Assembly (NCBI RefSeq): GCF_011516945.1
Contig: NZ_WOTH01000004.1
Coordinates: 98,787 to 162,786, forward strand
Reading direction: 5' to 3'
DNA: 64,000 bases
Origin: Acetobacter estunensis
GTDB lineage: Bacteria; Pseudomonadota; Alphaproteobacteria; Acetobacterales; Acetobacteraceae
Position numbers and translations under genes: made by a program. Under the pieces are notes generated by a model. The model worked only from the letters and a program-made list of their open reading frames with translations. It did no database searches and was not told where the DNA came from. Positions 12,960-22,343 of the stretch are shown one piece after another. Position 1 is the stretch's first letter, and the number at the start of each line of letters is the position of its first letter.

Positions 12960-13358
12960 ATGTCACTTTCTGATCCTTTGGGTGATATGCTCACCCGTAT
13001 CCGCAACGCCCAGCGTGCCCGTCACGCAGCGTGTGTTGCGCCGGCTTCCAAGCTGCGGGCGAATGTGCTCGAGGCTCTGCGTCGTGAAGGTTATATCCGC
13101 GGTTTCTCTGTTGAAGAGGTTCGCGCTGGTATTTCCCAGATTCGCATTGAGCTGAAATATGCTGAAGGCGAGCCGGTGATTAAGGAAATCCACCGCGTAT
13201 CCCGTCCGGGGCGTCGCGTGTATTCCAAGATCAAGGAACTGCCGCGGGTCTATGCCGGCCTTGGCGTTTCGATCCTGTCGACGCCGCGTGGCGTTCTGTC
13301 CGACGCAGAGGCTCGCGCCGCCAATGTTGGCGGCGAAGTTCTCTGTCGCGTATTCTGA
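12960..13358 (+). CDS. rpsH: 30S ribosomal protein S8
   Basis: S8 binds the central domain of 16S rRNA and in E. coli represses the spc operon. The 132-residue product starts [20 protein letters not shown] and ends in the conserved [19 protein letters not shown] region. ATG 12960 is ten bases after the rpsN stop; the frame is open further upstream inside rpsN. Confidence 0.99.
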   Translation: MSLSDPLGDMLTRIRNAQRARHAACVAPASKLRANVLEALRREGYIRGFSVEEVRAGISQIRIELKYAEGEPVIKEIHRVSRPGRRVYSKIKELPRVYAGLGVSILSTPRGVLSDAEARAANVGGEVLCRVF

Positions 13359-13368
13359 GGAGGGGTAT

Positions 13369-13902
13369 ATGTCGCGCGTTGGCAAATATCCCGTCGAGAT
13401 TCCGTCGGGTGTTACTGTCACCATCAACTCCGGTGTTCTGACTGCTAAAGGCAAGTTGGGGGAGCTTAAGATGCCTCTCTCACCGCTGGTCGAGACGAGC
13501 GTTGATGATGGCAAGGTCGTGGTTAAGCCGCTGGGTTCACTGGCGCAGGCTCGGATGATGTGGGGCACAACCCGCTCACTCGTGGCGTCGATGATCAAGG
13601 GCGTTTCTGACGGATATTCCAAGGGGCTGGAAATCACGGGCACAGGTTTTCGTGCTGCGGTGCAGGGTTCCAATCTGGTCATGAACCTCGGTTATTCGCA
13701 TGATGTCGTGTATCCGATTCCTCAGGGAATCAAGATCACGACGCCGCGTCCGACGGCCGTGCTCGTTGAGGGTATCGACAAGCAGCGTGTTGGTCAGGTT
13801 GCGCTTGATATTCGTAATTTCCGCAAGCCGGAGCCTTACAAGGGCAAGGGTGTGCGTTACGAGACCGAGACCATTCGTCGCAAGGAAGGCAAGAAGAAGT
13901 AA
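13369..13902 (+). CDS. rplF: 50S ribosomal protein L6
   Basis: L6 lies near the factor-binding site. The 177-residue product starts [15 protein letters not shown] and ends with the [13 protein letters not shown] motif and a lysine-rich tail. ATG 13369 follows GAGGAGGGG closely. Its TAA shares its last base with the rplR start codon. Confidence 0.99.
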   Translation: MSRVGKYPVEIPSGVTVTINSGVLTAKGKLGELKMPLSPLVETSVDDGKVVVKPLGSLAQARMMWGTTRSLVASMIKGVSDGYSKGLEITGTGFRAAVQGSNLVMNLGYSHDVVYPIPQGIKITTPRPTAVLVEGIDKQRVGQVALDIRNFRKPEPYKGKGVRYETETIRRKEGKKK

Positions 13903-14264
13903 TGAGCACTCTTCAGGAATTGCGGGAGCGTCGGCGCAAGCGTCTTCGGTTCCAGCTCCGCCGCAAGGCCGGCGGGCGTCCGCGCCTGTCGGTGTTCCGT
14001 GCAGGCAAGAACATCTACGCTCAGGTGATCGACGACAGTGTCGGTCGTACTGTTGCGGCGGCGTCTTCTCTGGACAAGGACTTCAAGTCCGGCGGCACGA
14101 CCGGTGGAAACCGGGATGCGGCAGCGGCGGTTGGCAAGCTTGTGGCCGAGCGTGCTGTTGCGGCAGGTGTGAAGCAGGTCGTGTTCGACCGTGGCGCCTA
14201 TCTGTATCATGGGCGCGTCAAGGCGCTCGCGGAGGCTGCCCGCGAGGGCGGTCTCTCCTTCTAA
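13902..14264 (+). CDS. rplR: 50S ribosomal protein L18
   Basis: L18 binds 5S rRNA together with L5. The 120-residue product has the basic N-terminus ([23 protein letters not shown], shown only in part) and the C-terminal [24 protein letters not shown]. It overlaps rplF by one base (TAATG). Confidence 0.98.
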   Translation: MSTLQELRERRRKRLRFQLRRKAGGRPRLSVFRAGKNIYAQVIDDSVGRTVAAASSLDKDFKSGGTTGGNRDAAAAVGKLVAERAVAAGVKQVVFDRGAYLYHGRVKALAEAAREGGLSF

Positions 14265-14278
14265 GGGAGGTCACGTAA

Positions 14279-14857
14279 ATGGCACGTGAACCGAGAGAAG
14301 GCGGTCGCGGTCGCGATCGCGACCAGCGCGCTGACCGCGATGGTGACGATCTGATCGACAAGCTGGTCACAATCAATCGCGTTGCGAAGGTTGTGAAGGG
14401 CGGACGTCGTTTTGCTTTTGCCGCTCTTGTAGTGGTTGGTGACCAGAAGGGTCGTGTCGGCTTCGGTGCTGGCAAGGCTCGCGAGGTTCCCGAAGCGATC
14501 CGTAAGGCAACGGAGAAGGCCAAGCGTGGCATGATCCGCGTTCCGATGAAGGAAGGCCGTACGCTGCATCACGACACTACCGGACACTTCGGTGCCGGTA
14601 AGGTCGTGCTGCGTTCAGCTGATGCCGGCACAGGTATCATCGCGGGTGGTCCAATGCGCGCGGTCTTCGAGAGCCTGGGCATTAACGACGTGGTGGCCAA
14701 GTCCCTGGGTACCCGGAACCCGCACAACATGGTCAAGGCGACATTCGACGCCTTGGAGCGTTGTGCCAGCCCGCGTGCGGTGGCGAACCGTCGTGGCAAG
14801 AAGGTTTCGGATATTCTCGGCAAGCGTGAGCAGGTTGCGGAGGGTGCTGATGTCTGA
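14279..14857 (+). CDS. rpsE: 30S ribosomal protein S5
   Basis: S5 forms part of the mRNA entry site and affects decoding accuracy. The 192-residue product has an arginine/aspartate-rich N-terminal extension, the RNA-binding loop around [16 protein letters not shown], and the [15 protein letters not shown] segment. Its final eight bases overlap the rpmD start. Confidence 0.99.
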   Translation: MAREPREGGRGRDRDQRADRDGDDLIDKLVTINRVAKVVKGGRRFAFAALVVVGDQKGRVGFGAGKAREVPEAIRKATEKAKRGMIRVPMKEGRTLHHDTTGHFGAGKVVLRSADAGTGIIAGGPMRAVFESLGINDVVAKSLGTRNPHNMVKATFDALERCASPRAVANRRGKKVSDILGKREQVAEGADV

Positions 14858-15035
14858 GGGCAAGACTGTTCGCGTCCAGCAGATCGCGTCGGGCAATGGT
14901 CGTAAGCCGGGTCAGCAGGCAACGCTGATCGGGCTGGGGCTTAACAAGATCGGTCGCATCCGTGATCTGCAGGACACGCCGTCCGTGCGGGGCATGCTGC
15001 GCAAGGTCGCCCACCTGATCAAGGTGGAGGATTGA
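14850..15035 (+). CDS. rpmD: 50S ribosomal protein L30
   Basis: A 61-residue product with the L30 core ([24 protein letters not shown], shown only in part). ATG 14850 lies eight bases before the end of rpsE, so the two genes overlap in different frames, which suggests translational coupling. The frame is open much further upstream inside rpsE, but [11 protein letters not shown] is the sensible start, with a GGAGGGT site just before it. Confidence 0.97.
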   Translation: MSEGKTVRVQQIASGNGRKPGQQATLIGLGLNKIGRIRDLQDTPSVRGMLRKVAHLIKVED

Positions 15036-15036
15036 G

Positions 15037-15528
15037 ATGAATCTGAACGAACTGCGCGATAACGAGGGTTCCCGTTATCGCAAGAAGCGGCTTGGCCGTG
15101 GCATCGGTTCCGGTAAGGGCAAAACCTCCGGTCGCGGTGTGAAGGGGCAGAAAGCACGTGAAGGCGTTTCGCTGAACGGGTTTGAAGGTGGTCAGCTCCC
15201 GCTGTATCGCCGTATGCCCAAGCGCGGCTTCAAAAACATCTTCCGCAAGGTCTATGCGCCAATCAATCTTGGTGCGTTGGACAAGGCGATTGAGGATGGC
15301 AAGCTGGAAGCTGGCTCTGTCGTCACCGAAGAGGTTTTGCGCAAGGCGGGACTTATCGGTGCGGGCAAAGTGGATGGCGTGCGTCTGCTGGCGCAGGGCG
15401 AAATTTCCCGTCCGGTGAATGTTGAGGTGTCCGGCGCTTCGGCCGCTGCTGTTGCGGCGGTGGAAAAGGCCGGCGGCTCGGTCAAGACGCTGGTGGCTTC
15501 GAAGAAAGCGGCGAGCGCAGCCTCGTGA
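15037..15528 (+). CDS. rplO: 50S ribosomal protein L15
   Basis: L15 stabilises 23S rRNA domains in the late 50S. The 163-residue product starts [20 protein letters not shown] and has the glycine-rich [18 protein letters not shown] and the C-terminal domain. It begins two bases after rpmD. Two hairpins, the second terminator-like, separate it from secY. Confidence 0.98.
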   Translation: MNLNELRDNEGSRYRKKRLGRGIGSGKGKTSGRGVKGQKAREGVSLNGFEGGQLPLYRRMPKRGFKNIFRKVYAPINLGALDKAIEDGKLEAGSVVTEEVLRKAGLIGAGKVDGVRLLAQGEISRPVNVEVSGASAAAVAAVEKAGGSVKTLVASKKAASAAS

Positions 15529-15534
15529 AAAGGG

Positions 15535-15566
15535 GTGTGGAGGGTTCGCAAGCGGGGCCTCCACAC
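15535..15566 (+). promoter_or_regulatory. First hairpin of the rplO-secY spacer
   Basis: A perfect 9-bp stem (GTGTGGAGG, 15535-15543, with 15558-15566) and 14-base loop start seven bases after the rplO stop. It has no T tract. With the terminator-like hairpin downstream it forms a two-stem arrangement that could be an attenuator, which is inference. Confidence 0.5.
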
Positions 15567-15608
15567 AACCTGGCATGTTTGGGTTTGCAGGCGTTGGTGT
15601 CTGCCTCG

Positions 15609-15641
15609 ACAGCGCCCCGCTTCGCGGAGGCGCTGTTTTTT
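15609..15641 (+). terminator. Terminator-like hairpin directly upstream of secY
   Basis: An 8-bp stem ACAGCGCC/GGCGCTGT (15609-15616, 15629-15636) plus an inner CCGC/GCGG helix with one bulged base, followed by six T at 15636-15641. It fits an intrinsic terminator. It ends only 16 bases before the secY start and overlaps no gene, so secY needs read-through or its own promoter. Confidence 0.75.
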
Positions 15642-15657
15642 GTGAAAGGACGGGGTG

Positions 15658-17019
15658 ATGGCCTCGGCGGCTGAACAACTCGCGGCCAATTTCAATCTTG
15701 GAGCTTTCGGCAAGGCGACCGAACTCAAGAAACGCATCTGGTTTACGCTTGGGGCGCTGATTGTCTATCGGCTGGGAACCTATATCCCTGTGCCGGGTAT
15801 CGACGCGGCCGTGATGGGGCAGTTGCTGGCGCAACATCAGGGCGGCATTCTGGGCATGTTCGACATGTTCACGGGCGGCGCGCTTGGACGCATGACGGTG
15901 TTTGCCCTGAACATCATGCCGTACATCTCGGCGTCGATCATTATCCAGCTGATGTCGACGGCTCTTCCTTCCATGGAAGCTCTCAAGAAGGAGGGCGAGC
16001 AGGGACGCAAGAAGCTCAATCAGTACACCCGCTATCTGACAGTCCTGATCGCATTTTTTCAGGCCTACGGAATCGCCGTGGGGCTTGAACGGATGAGCAC
16101 CTCCGGTGGATCGGCTGTGGTGGATCCGGGGCCATTTTTTGTGGTGTCATGCGTGTTCACGCTGGTGGGCGGCACGATGTTCCTGATGTGGTTGGGAGAG
16201 CAGATTACGTCCCGCGGGGTAGGGAACGGAATCTCACTCATCATTTTTGCGGGCATTGTCGCGAACCTGCCTCATGCGATGGCAACGCTGTTTCAGCTTG
16301 GATATACGGGTGCGCTGTCGCCGTTCTTCGTACTGGTTTTTCTGGTGCTGGCAGCGGCTACGATCATGTTCATCGTCTTCATGGAACAGGCCCAGCGCCG
16401 GGTGGTGATCCAGTATCCCAAACGGCAGATGGGGAATCGCGTGTTCGGCGGTGAAGCAACGCATATGCCGCTGAAAGTGAATACGGCTGGTGTCATTCCG
16501 CCGATTTTTGCTTCTTCAGTGCTTCTTATCCCAGTGACGATCTCGGGCTTCATGAACGCCAAGGGGATGCCCGGCTGGCTCTCGTTCCTCGGGCAGTCGC
16601 TTGGGCAGGGGCAACCGCTCTACATGGCGCTGTATGCGCTCATGATCGTGTTCTTCTCGTATTTCTATGCGGCTGTGACCTTCAATCCCGAAGAGACGGC
16701 GGACAACTTGCGCAAGCAGGGCGGCTTCATCCCCGGAATTCGTCCCGGTGGGGCCACTGCGGCGTATTTTGATCGGATCCTGACGCGACTTACTTCGATC
16801 GGTGCGTTGTACCTGGTGCTTGTCTGTCTGCTGCCGCAGATTCTGATCAGTCGTTACAATGTGCCGTTCTATTTTGGTGGAACGAGTCTGATCATCATTG
16901 TGTCGGTCACGATCGATACGGTGACCCAGATACAGTCTCATCTTGTCGCGCATCAGTATCAGGGTCTCATCCAGCGGAGCCGACGGAGCAGTCCCAATCG
17001 AAGGAGCATCCGTAAATGA
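15658..17019 (+). CDS. secY: Protein translocase subunit SecY
   Basis: SecY is the channel of the Sec translocon in the inner membrane. The 453-residue product shows about ten hydrophobic segments, with the family segments GRMTVFALNIMPYISASIII and the C-terminal cytoplasmic loops. ATG 15658 follows AAAGGACGGGG; an adjacent in-frame GTG at 15655 is possible. Its TGA overlaps the adk start (ATGA). SecG is encoded separately at 54404-54736. Confidence 0.98.
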   Translation: MASAAEQLAANFNLGAFGKATELKKRIWFTLGALIVYRLGTYIPVPGIDAAVMGQLLAQHQGGILGMFDMFTGGALGRMTVFALNIMPYISASIIIQLMSTALPSMEALKKEGEQGRKKLNQYTRYLTVLIAFFQAYGIAVGLERMSTSGGSAVVDPGPFFVVSCVFTLVGGTMFLMWLGEQITSRGVGNGISLIIFAGIVANLPHAMATLFQLGYTGALSPFFVLVFLVLAAATIMFIVFMEQAQRRVVIQYPKRQMGNRVFGGEATHMPLKVNTAGVIPPIFASSVLLIPVTISGFMNAKGMPGWLSFLGQSLGQGQPLYMALYALMIVFFSYFYAAVTFNPEETADNLRKQGGFIPGIRPGGATAAYFDRILTRLTSIGALYLVLVCLLPQILISRYNVPFYFGGTSLIIIVSVTIDTVTQIQSHLVAHQYQGLIQRSRRSSPNRRSIRK

Positions 17020-17684
17020 ACATCATTTTTCTGGGCCCTCCCGGAGCAGGCAAAGGGACGCAATCCAAGCGTCTGGAGGCCCGCTACGGCATCAGTCAGA
17101 TTTCCACGGGCGACATGCTGCGTGCGGAAGTGAAGGCTGGCTCCGATATTGGACGCGAAGCCAAGACGCTGATGGATGCGGGCAAGCTGGTGCCGGATTC
17201 GATCATTGTCAGCATGCTTGAGAAGCGCATTCAGCAGCCTGATTGCGCCAAGGGGTTCATTCTGGATGGTTTCCCCCGGAATGTTGCGCAGGCTGAAGCT
17301 CTGGATGTGATGCTGAAGAGGCTGGGCCGACAGATCGATGTCGTTCTGATGCTTGAAGTGGACGAGAACGCTCTCGCTGACCGAATCGCGGGGCGTTTTT
17401 CCTGTGCGAAATGTGGCGCGAGCTACAATGACGTTTCCAAGCCGACAAAAGTGCCGGACACGTGTGATCTGTGCGGCTCTCATGAATTCGTGAGGCGTGC
17501 GGACGATAACCGTGAGACAGTGGCGTCGCGTCTGACGGCGTATCGCAAGGAAACGTTGCCGTTGCTCCCTTATTACGAAGATAAGGTGACGGTGGCGTTC
17601 ATCGACGGGATGGCTCCTATCGATGAAGTGAGCAAACAGATCGACGACACGATGAGTGAGGTCGAGAAGATCACGCAAAAGTGA
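17016..17684 (+). CDS. adk: Adenylate kinase, zinc-type lid
   Basis: Interconverts ATP and AMP with two ADP. The 222-residue product has the P-loop GPPGAGKGTQ at residues 7-16, the NMP-binding region, DGFPRN, and a long lid with four cysteines (CAKC about residue 130, then CDLC), as in zinc-binding adenylate kinases. It overlaps secY by four bases, the usual neighbour in alphaproteobacteria. Confidence 0.99.
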   Translation: MNIIFLGPPGAGKGTQSKRLEARYGISQISTGDMLRAEVKAGSDIGREAKTLMDAGKLVPDSIIVSMLEKRIQQPDCAKGFILDGFPRNVAQAEALDVMLKRLGRQIDVVLMLEVDENALADRIAGRFSCAKCGASYNDVSKPTKVPDTCDLCGSHEFVRRADDNRETVASRLTAYRKETLPLLPYYEDKVTVAFIDGMAPIDEVSKQIDDTMSEVEKITQK

Positions 17685-17694
17685 TCGGTTTAGA

Positions 17695-17722
17695 TTGACT
17701 CAGGAGCGCGCCTCGGTCTATT
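17695..17722 (+). promoter_or_regulatory. Candidate promoter for rpsM-rpsK-rpoA-rplQ
   Basis: TTGACT at 17695-17700, a 16-base spacer and TCTATT at 17717-17722, followed by GC-rich sequence. An 8-bp inverted repeat (17704-17711 with 17725-17732) brackets the -10. It resembles the rpsL-upstream site (same TTGACT with GC-rich discriminator). Predicted by eye only. Confidence 0.35.
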
Positions 17723-17825
17723 GCGCGCGCTCTGGACCCCGCTCGCCATGGATGTGGCGAAGGCTGGCGGCAACGATATAGAAATCAACGCTCGGGCGCA
17801 GCCGGGCGGATCAGGAGTGTGCAGC

Positions 17826-18203
17826 GTGGCGCGTATTGCCGGCGTTAATATCCCGACGAACAAACGGGTCGTGATCGGTCTCCAGTACATTTATGGAATC
17901 GGTCAGACCAAAGCTCAGCAGATCTGCAAGACGGTCGGCCTGCCCGACGCGAAGCGGGTGAACGAGCTGAGTGACGATGAGATCATGAAGCTTCGTGAGG
18001 TCATCGACAACAATTACCGGGTCGAGGGCGATCTCCGTCGTGAGACGGCGATGAACATCAAGCGTCTGATGGATCTGGGCTGCTACCGCGGTCTGCGTCA
18101 TCGTCGCGGCCTGCCGGTGCATGGTCAGCGGACCCACACCAATGCCCGTACCCGCAAGGGTAAGGCTGTGGCCATCGCAGGCAAGAAGAAGGTAACGCGC
18201 TAA
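17826..18203 (+). CDS. rpsM: 30S ribosomal protein S13
   Basis: S13 contacts the P-site tRNA and the 50S subunit. The product is 125 residues if translation starts at GTG 17826, which is eight bases after AGGAG (17813-17817) and gives the family start (M)[14 protein letters not shown]. An open stretch of 35 codons upstream has no similarity and is leader. The helix-two-turn-helix and the C-terminal [15 protein letters not shown] tail are present. Confidence 0.97.
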   Translation: MARIAGVNIPTNKRVVIGLQYIYGIGQTKAQQICKTVGLPDAKRVNELSDDEIMKLREVIDNNYRVEGDLRRETAMNIKRLMDLGCYRGLRHRRGLPVHGQRTHTNARTRKGKAVAIAGKKKVTR

Positions 18204-18313
18204 GCGTTCCGCCTCCGGGCAATCAGGGAAATCCATGGCGCTGTGCGGCGTAATCCGCGCGGTGCCCGGGCGGGCAACGGTCCGCCAGGCAGAGAAAGAC
18301 AGGGCGTACAGAT

Positions 18314-18706
18314 ATGGCTAAGGCCGCTGCTCCGCGTATCCGCAAAAAAGAGCGCAAGAACATTATCTCGGGCGTGGCGCATGTGCTCTCCACGTTCAAC
18401 AACACGATGATCACGATCTCCGATGCCCAGGGCAACGCGATCGCGTGGTCGTCTGCTGGTGCGCAGGGCTTCAAGGGGTCGCGCAAGTCCACGCCGTATG
18501 CCGCTCAGGTGGCGGCTGAGGATGCGGGCCGCAAGGCGCGTGAGCATGGCATGGAGACGCTGGACATCGAGGTCTCGGGTCCGGGTTCGGGGCGTGAGAG
18601 CGCGCTGCGTGCGCTTCAGGCTGTTGGGTTCCAGATTGCGTCTATTCGTGATCTGACGCCGGTTCCGCACAATGGCTGCCGCCCGCGCAAGCGTCGCCGC
18701 GTCTGA
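18314..18706 (+). CDS. rpsK: 30S ribosomal protein S11
   Basis: S11 lies on the platform near the E site. The 130-residue product has the conserved [19 protein letters not shown] and the C-terminal [16 protein letters not shown]. It follows rpsM by 110 bases. As in other alphaproteobacteria, rpsD is not between rpsK and rpoA. Confidence 0.99.
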   Translation: MAKAAAPRIRKKERKNIISGVAHVLSTFNNTMITISDAQGNAIAWSSAGAQGFKGSRKSTPYAAQVAAEDAGRKAREHGMETLDIEVSGPGSGRESALRALQAVGFQIASIRDLTPVPHNGCRPRKRRRV

Positions 18707-18711
18707 TTGTC

Positions 18712-18740
18712 CTATGGGTGCGTATTTTGCGCATCCATAG
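18712..18740 (+). promoter_or_regulatory. 11-bp hairpin between rpsK and rpoA
   Basis: An 11-bp stem with one G-U pair (18712-18722 with 18730-18740), loop TATTTTG. A second, weaker 7-bp stem follows at 18762-18780 and ends in TTT. Neither has a good T tract. They may tune the ratio of rpoA to r-protein mRNA, which is inference. Confidence 0.5.
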
Positions 18741-18825
18741 CGGAATTTCCTGAAGACGTTGCCCCGGCCTTGCGTCGGGGTTTCTGCCGCCCTGTCGCGG
18801 TATCCCTATCTGAAAGGCCGAGACC

Positions 18826-19845
18826 TTGGTGCTCCAGAAAAACTGGCAATCCCTGATCAAGCCGGAGAAGCTGGAAGTCGAACCCGGCTCCGTACCGTCT
18901 CGCGTTGCGACCATCGTGGCGGAGCCGCTTGAGCGCGGCTTCGGCATGACACTCGGCAACGCCCTGCGCCGTGTCCTTCTGTCATCGCTTCAGGGCGCGG
19001 CCATCACCGCGATCCAGATTGACGGTGTGCTTCACGAGTTTTCGTCTGTTCCCGGTGTGCGCGAGGATGTCACCGACATCGTTCTGAACATCAAGCAGCT
19101 TGCTCTCAACATGCATGGTGAGGGTCCGAAGCGGATGATGCTCACCGCGACCGGTCCGGGTGAGGTCAAGGCAGGCCAAATCCAGACGGGTCACGGTATC
19201 GAGATCATGAATCCGGATCTTGTCATCTGCACGCTCGATGAGGGTGAGAAGCTTGGCATGGAATTTACGGTCAATGTCGGCAAGGGCTATGTCCCGGCGG
19301 CAGCGAACCGTCCGGAAGATGCGCCGATCGGGCTTATTCCCATTGATGCGATCTACTCTCCGGTGAAGCGCGTGTCCTATAAGGTTGAGCCGACCCGCGT
19401 GGGGCAGGTGACCGATTATGATCGTCTGCTGCTGACGGTCGAGACGAACGGCGCGGTGACGCCGGAAGATGCGGTGGCTCTCGCTGCGCGTATTCTTCAG
19501 GATCAGCTCCAGCTGTTCATCAACTTCGATGAGCCGCGCCCGGTTGTCACGACGGAGCCGCAGGATGATCTGCCGTTCAACCGTAACCTTCTGCGTAAGG
19601 TTGACGAGCTTGAGCTGTCGGTGCGTTCGGCAAACTGCCTGAAGAACGACAACATCATCTATATTGGTGATCTGGTTCAGAAGACGGAGCAGGAAATGCT
19701 TCGCACGCCGAACTTCGGCCGCAAGTCGCTGAACGAGATCAAGGAAGTCCTCACCACAATGGGGCTTTCCCTTGGTATGAACGTTCCGGCCTGGCCGCCG
19801 GAGAACATTGAGGATCTGGCGAAGCGGCTCGACGAGCCCTTCTGA
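18826..19845 (+). CDS. rpoA: RNA polymerase subunit alpha
   Basis: The alpha subunit assembles RNA polymerase and contacts activators and UP elements. The 339-residue product has the N-terminal dimerisation domain ([18 protein letters not shown]) and, after an acidic linker, the C-terminal DNA-binding domain ([15 protein letters not shown], then [16 protein letters not shown]). No ATG is usable at the N-terminus: the start is TTG 18826, eight bases after AAAGG, or the adjacent GTG 18829. Both give an N-terminus close to [16 protein letters not shown]. Confidence 0.97.
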   Translation: MVLQKNWQSLIKPEKLEVEPGSVPSRVATIVAEPLERGFGMTLGNALRRVLLSSLQGAAITAIQIDGVLHEFSSVPGVREDVTDIVLNIKQLALNMHGEGPKRMMLTATGPGEVKAGQIQTGHGIEIMNPDLVICTLDEGEKLGMEFTVNVGKGYVPAAANRPEDAPIGLIPIDAIYSPVKRVSYKVEPTRVGQVTDYDRLLLTVETNGAVTPEDAVALAARILQDQLQLFINFDEPRPVVTTEPQDDLPFNRNLLRKVDELELSVRSANCLKNDNIIYIGDLVQKTEQEMLRTPNFGRKSLNEIKEVLTTMGLSLGMNVPAWPPENIEDLAKRLDEPF

Positions 19846-19869
19846 TCCGCGACAACAGGAGACTTCAAC

Positions 19870-20295
19870 ATGCGTCATGGTGTTGCCGGTCGGAAGCTCG
19901 GCGTTACCTCCACCCATCGCGCGGCCATGTTCCGCAACATGGCCGTTGCCCTGATCAAGCATGAGCAGATCACGACAACGCTGCCGAAGGCGAAGGAACT
20001 TCGTCCGGTCGTCGAGAAGCTGATTACGCTGGGCAAGCGTGGCGATCTGCATGCTCGCCGTCAGGCTTATGCTCAGCTGCGTGATGACACGATTGTCAGC
20101 AAGCTGTTTTCGACGGTGGCCGAGCGCTACAAGGGTCGCACGGGCGGTTATACCCGCGTCCTGAAGGCTGGCGTGCGTTACGGGGATGCGGCCGATATGG
20201 CTGTTATCGAACTGATCGATCGTGATGTCGAAGCAAAGGGCAAGGACAGTGGTCCGCGTCCGGTTGCTGAGACAGAGCACGATCTGGCAGCCTGA
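19870..20295 (+). CDS. rplQ: 50S ribosomal protein L17
   Basis: L17 lies near the tunnel exit. The 141-residue product starts [20 protein letters not shown] and has a short charged C-terminal extension beyond the ~120-residue core, as is common in alphaproteobacteria. It closes the super-operon. Confidence 0.99.
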   Translation: MRHGVAGRKLGVTSTHRAAMFRNMAVALIKHEQITTTLPKAKELRPVVEKLITLGKRGDLHARRQAYAQLRDDTIVSKLFSTVAERYKGRTGGYTRVLKAGVRYGDAADMAVIELIDRDVEAKGKDSGPRPVAETEHDLAA

Positions 20296-20320
20296 TTCCT
20301 CCTACAGGAGCAGGATGCAG

Positions 20321-20348
20321 GGCCGACCCTTGGGGTCGGCCTTTTTTT
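20321..20348 (+). terminator. Intrinsic terminator after rplQ
   Basis: A perfect 9-bp stem GGCCGACCC (20321-20329) with 20333-20341, a TTG loop and seven T at 20342-20348. It ends the ribosomal super-operon. Confidence 0.95.
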
Positions 20349-20411
20349 ATGGTGAATGCGAAGGTATTGGCATCATTTTCAGGCTTTATTGCAACGATAT
20401 GAAGTTTGAAT

Positions 20412-20430
20412 ATGGATTTTACAAATCCAT
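20412..20430. promoter_or_regulatory. 19-bp perfect palindrome upstream of the ABC importer
   Basis: ATGGATTT-TAC-AAATCCAT lies in AT-rich sequence 72 bases upstream of the binding-protein start codon. It could be an operator for a dimeric regulator or a small mRNA hairpin. No matching second copy was noticed in the window. Confidence 0.5.
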
Positions 20431-20502
20431 TCTGTAAGGATGTCGCGTCGAACAGCGAAAACAACGGTTTCATGCTGTGAATATAACGGGAAAGAGCGCG
20501 GT

Positions 20503-21549
20503 ATGCGTTTTCAAGGCACTCTCAGGAAATTGTCGGTCCTAGTCGCGACATTTGTTGGCGTGCTGCTGACTGGCTGTCAGTTTGCCGCTGCCGCACCCAT
20601 TCGTGTGGGATATATCCCGGTATTGGGTTCATCCGCTCTGTTCGTCCTCGATGGCAAGGGTTGGGGTAAAGACGCCGGGCTTGATTTGCAGCTCGTGCGG
20701 TTCACATCCGGTCCACAGGCGATTCAGGCGCTCGTTTCCGGACGTATCGACGCTTATGTAGCTGGCGTTCTGCCGCTTCTTCAGGTGCGTGCTCGTGGTG
20801 TCGATGTAAAGGTTCTGGCATCCGGTGCAATTGAGGAACTCTCTGTCGCGGCGCGTGGAAAGCTGGCCGAAGGGCTGGAGGCTGGCGATGCCGGAAACCA
20901 GTCGCCCACAGCCTTGGCGCAGAGGATTACGGATTTCACGACGACCACTGGGCATAAGCCAAGATTTGCCGCCCAGCCGCAGGGGTCCGTGCCGGATACG
21001 GTGCTGCGCTACTGGCTCAAGCAGCAGGAAAAGCTGGACCTGAAGACGGTCGATATTGTCGGTATCGATATCGACGCGGCCCAGCAGGCGTTTCTTGCGG
21101 GTGCGGTGGACGCGGCAGTGCTGCGTGAGCCCGCTCTGACGGTGATCCGCCGTCGTCTGCCGGACGCCCGTATTCTGGCGAACGGCCACGAGATGCTTCC
21201 CGATCAACCGGGTTCGGTGCTGGCTGTCGTGAACCCGAATGCGCCGGACCGTGCTGCGTGGAAAAACAAGCTGACGGCGTTGTTTGTGAAGAGCACCACC
21301 CTTCTGGCCGAGCATCCTGAGGAAGCCGCCCCCTATGTGACGAAGGCGCTCGGTGGTGGATTGCTGCGTGAGGATGTGATTGCACAGGCGCTCAAGGCAT
21401 CGGCGCATGATTTCGTCGCAGATCCGGCCCGGATTGTTCCCGGTGTGAAGGCGCTTCAGGATTTCGAAGTGGCGGAAGGACTGCTGCGTTCCGCAACACC
21501 AGTGGAAGACCTGTTCGATCTGACGACATGGCATCAGGCCACGCCGTGA
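20503..21549 (+). CDS. ABC importer substrate-binding lipoprotein, NitT/TauT type
   Basis: Periplasmic binding component of an ABC importer. The 348-residue product has an N-terminal signal ending in the lipobox LLTGC (cysteine about residue 26), so it is probably a lipoprotein. The rest resembles the SsuA/TauA/NrtA family: IRVGYIPVLGSSALFVLDGKG at the start of the mature part, then FTSGPQAIQALVSGRIDAYV. Members bind sulfonates, nitrate, taurine or thiamine precursors; the ligand here cannot be told. ATG 20503 was chosen because it gives a proper signal peptide; the frame is open 63 bases further upstream. It forms an operon with the next two genes. Confidence 0.85.
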   Translation: MRFQGTLRKLSVLVATFVGVLLTGCQFAAAAPIRVGYIPVLGSSALFVLDGKGWGKDAGLDLQLVRFTSGPQAIQALVSGRIDAYVAGVLPLLQVRARGVDVKVLASGAIEELSVAARGKLAEGLEAGDAGNQSPTALAQRITDFTTTTGHKPRFAAQPQGSVPDTVLRYWLKQQEKLDLKTVDIVGIDIDAAQQAFLAGAVDAAVLREPALTVIRRRLPDARILANGHEMLPDQPGSVLAVVNPNAPDRAAWKNKLTALFVKSTTLLAEHPEEAAPYVTKALGGGLLREDVIAQALKASAHDFVADPARIVPGVKALQDFEVAEGLLRSATPVEDLFDLTTWHQATP

Positions 21550-21570
21550 TTCGCTGAACCGGGGACAGTT

Positions 21571-22338
21571 ATGAAGGATTTGCGTTTGGGCGGACGGGAG
21601 CGGCTGCTTCTGGGGACCGTTGGGCTGATGCTGTTGTTTGCCGTCTGGCAGGCCGTTGTCAGATTGCAGCTTGTACCGCCCGGTCTCCTGCCTGCTCCAT
21701 CCGAACTCTGGCCCGCGTGGATGTCCGAGATTTCAGGCGGGTTCTGGCAGCAATCCATTCTCGACAGTCTCTCGCATTATGTGCTCGGTCTGTTGATCGG
21801 CTCCATTCTAGGCAACGGGGCAGGGTTGATTTGTGGGTCCGTGCCGCTGGTTGACGCCGCCACCGGGGGCATTGTCCGTCTTCTGCGCCCCATTCCCGGT
21901 CTGGCATGGGTGCCGTTCGCCATTCTCTGGTTCGGTCTGAACAATGCGGGTGCGACCTTTGTGATCGCCATCTCGGTCTTCTGGATCAATTTCTATGCCG
22001 CCTACGGCGCCGTGAAATCGGTGGATCGCGAACTCTACGAAGTGGCGGCGGCCTTTGGGCATGGGAGTTTTCTGGCGCGTCTGCTTCATGTGACGTTACC
22101 GGCCGCGTCCCCGGGTCTTCTGGCAGGACTGCGCACCGGGTTGGGACAGGGCTGGATGTCGGTTGTGGCAGCCGAATTGTTCGGCGTGCCGGGAATTGGC
22201 GCGCGGATGATGCAGGCGTCGAGCCTGCTCGCGACGGATGTGGTCGTGGTCTACATGGTCACGATGGCGGGGCTGTATGCCCTGACGGATTTTCTGTTCG
22301 GTCTGGTGCGTGACCGGCTGCTGCGCTGGCAGGGGTGA
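21571..22338 (+). CDS. ABC importer permease, SsuC/TauC type
   Basis: Inner-membrane permease of the same importer. The 255-residue product has about six hydrophobic segments and the EAA-type loop (ELYEVAAAFGHGSFLARLLHVTLPAASPGLLAGLRTG, shown only in part) that contacts the ATPase. It starts 21 bases after the binding-protein gene and its stop lies just before the ATPase start. Confidence 0.9.
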   Translation: MKDLRLGGRERLLLGTVGLMLLFAVWQAVVRLQLVPPGLLPAPSELWPAWMSEISGGFWQQSILDSLSHYVLGLLIGSILGNGAGLICGSVPLVDAATGGIVRLLRPIPGLAWVPFAILWFGLNNAGATFVIAISVFWINFYAAYGAVKSVDRELYEVAAAFGHGSFLARLLHVTLPAASPGLLAGLRTGLGQGWMSVVAAELFGVPGIGARMMQASSLLATDVVVVYMVTMAGLYALTDFLFGLVRDRLLRWQG

Positions 22339-22343
22339 GAGGC

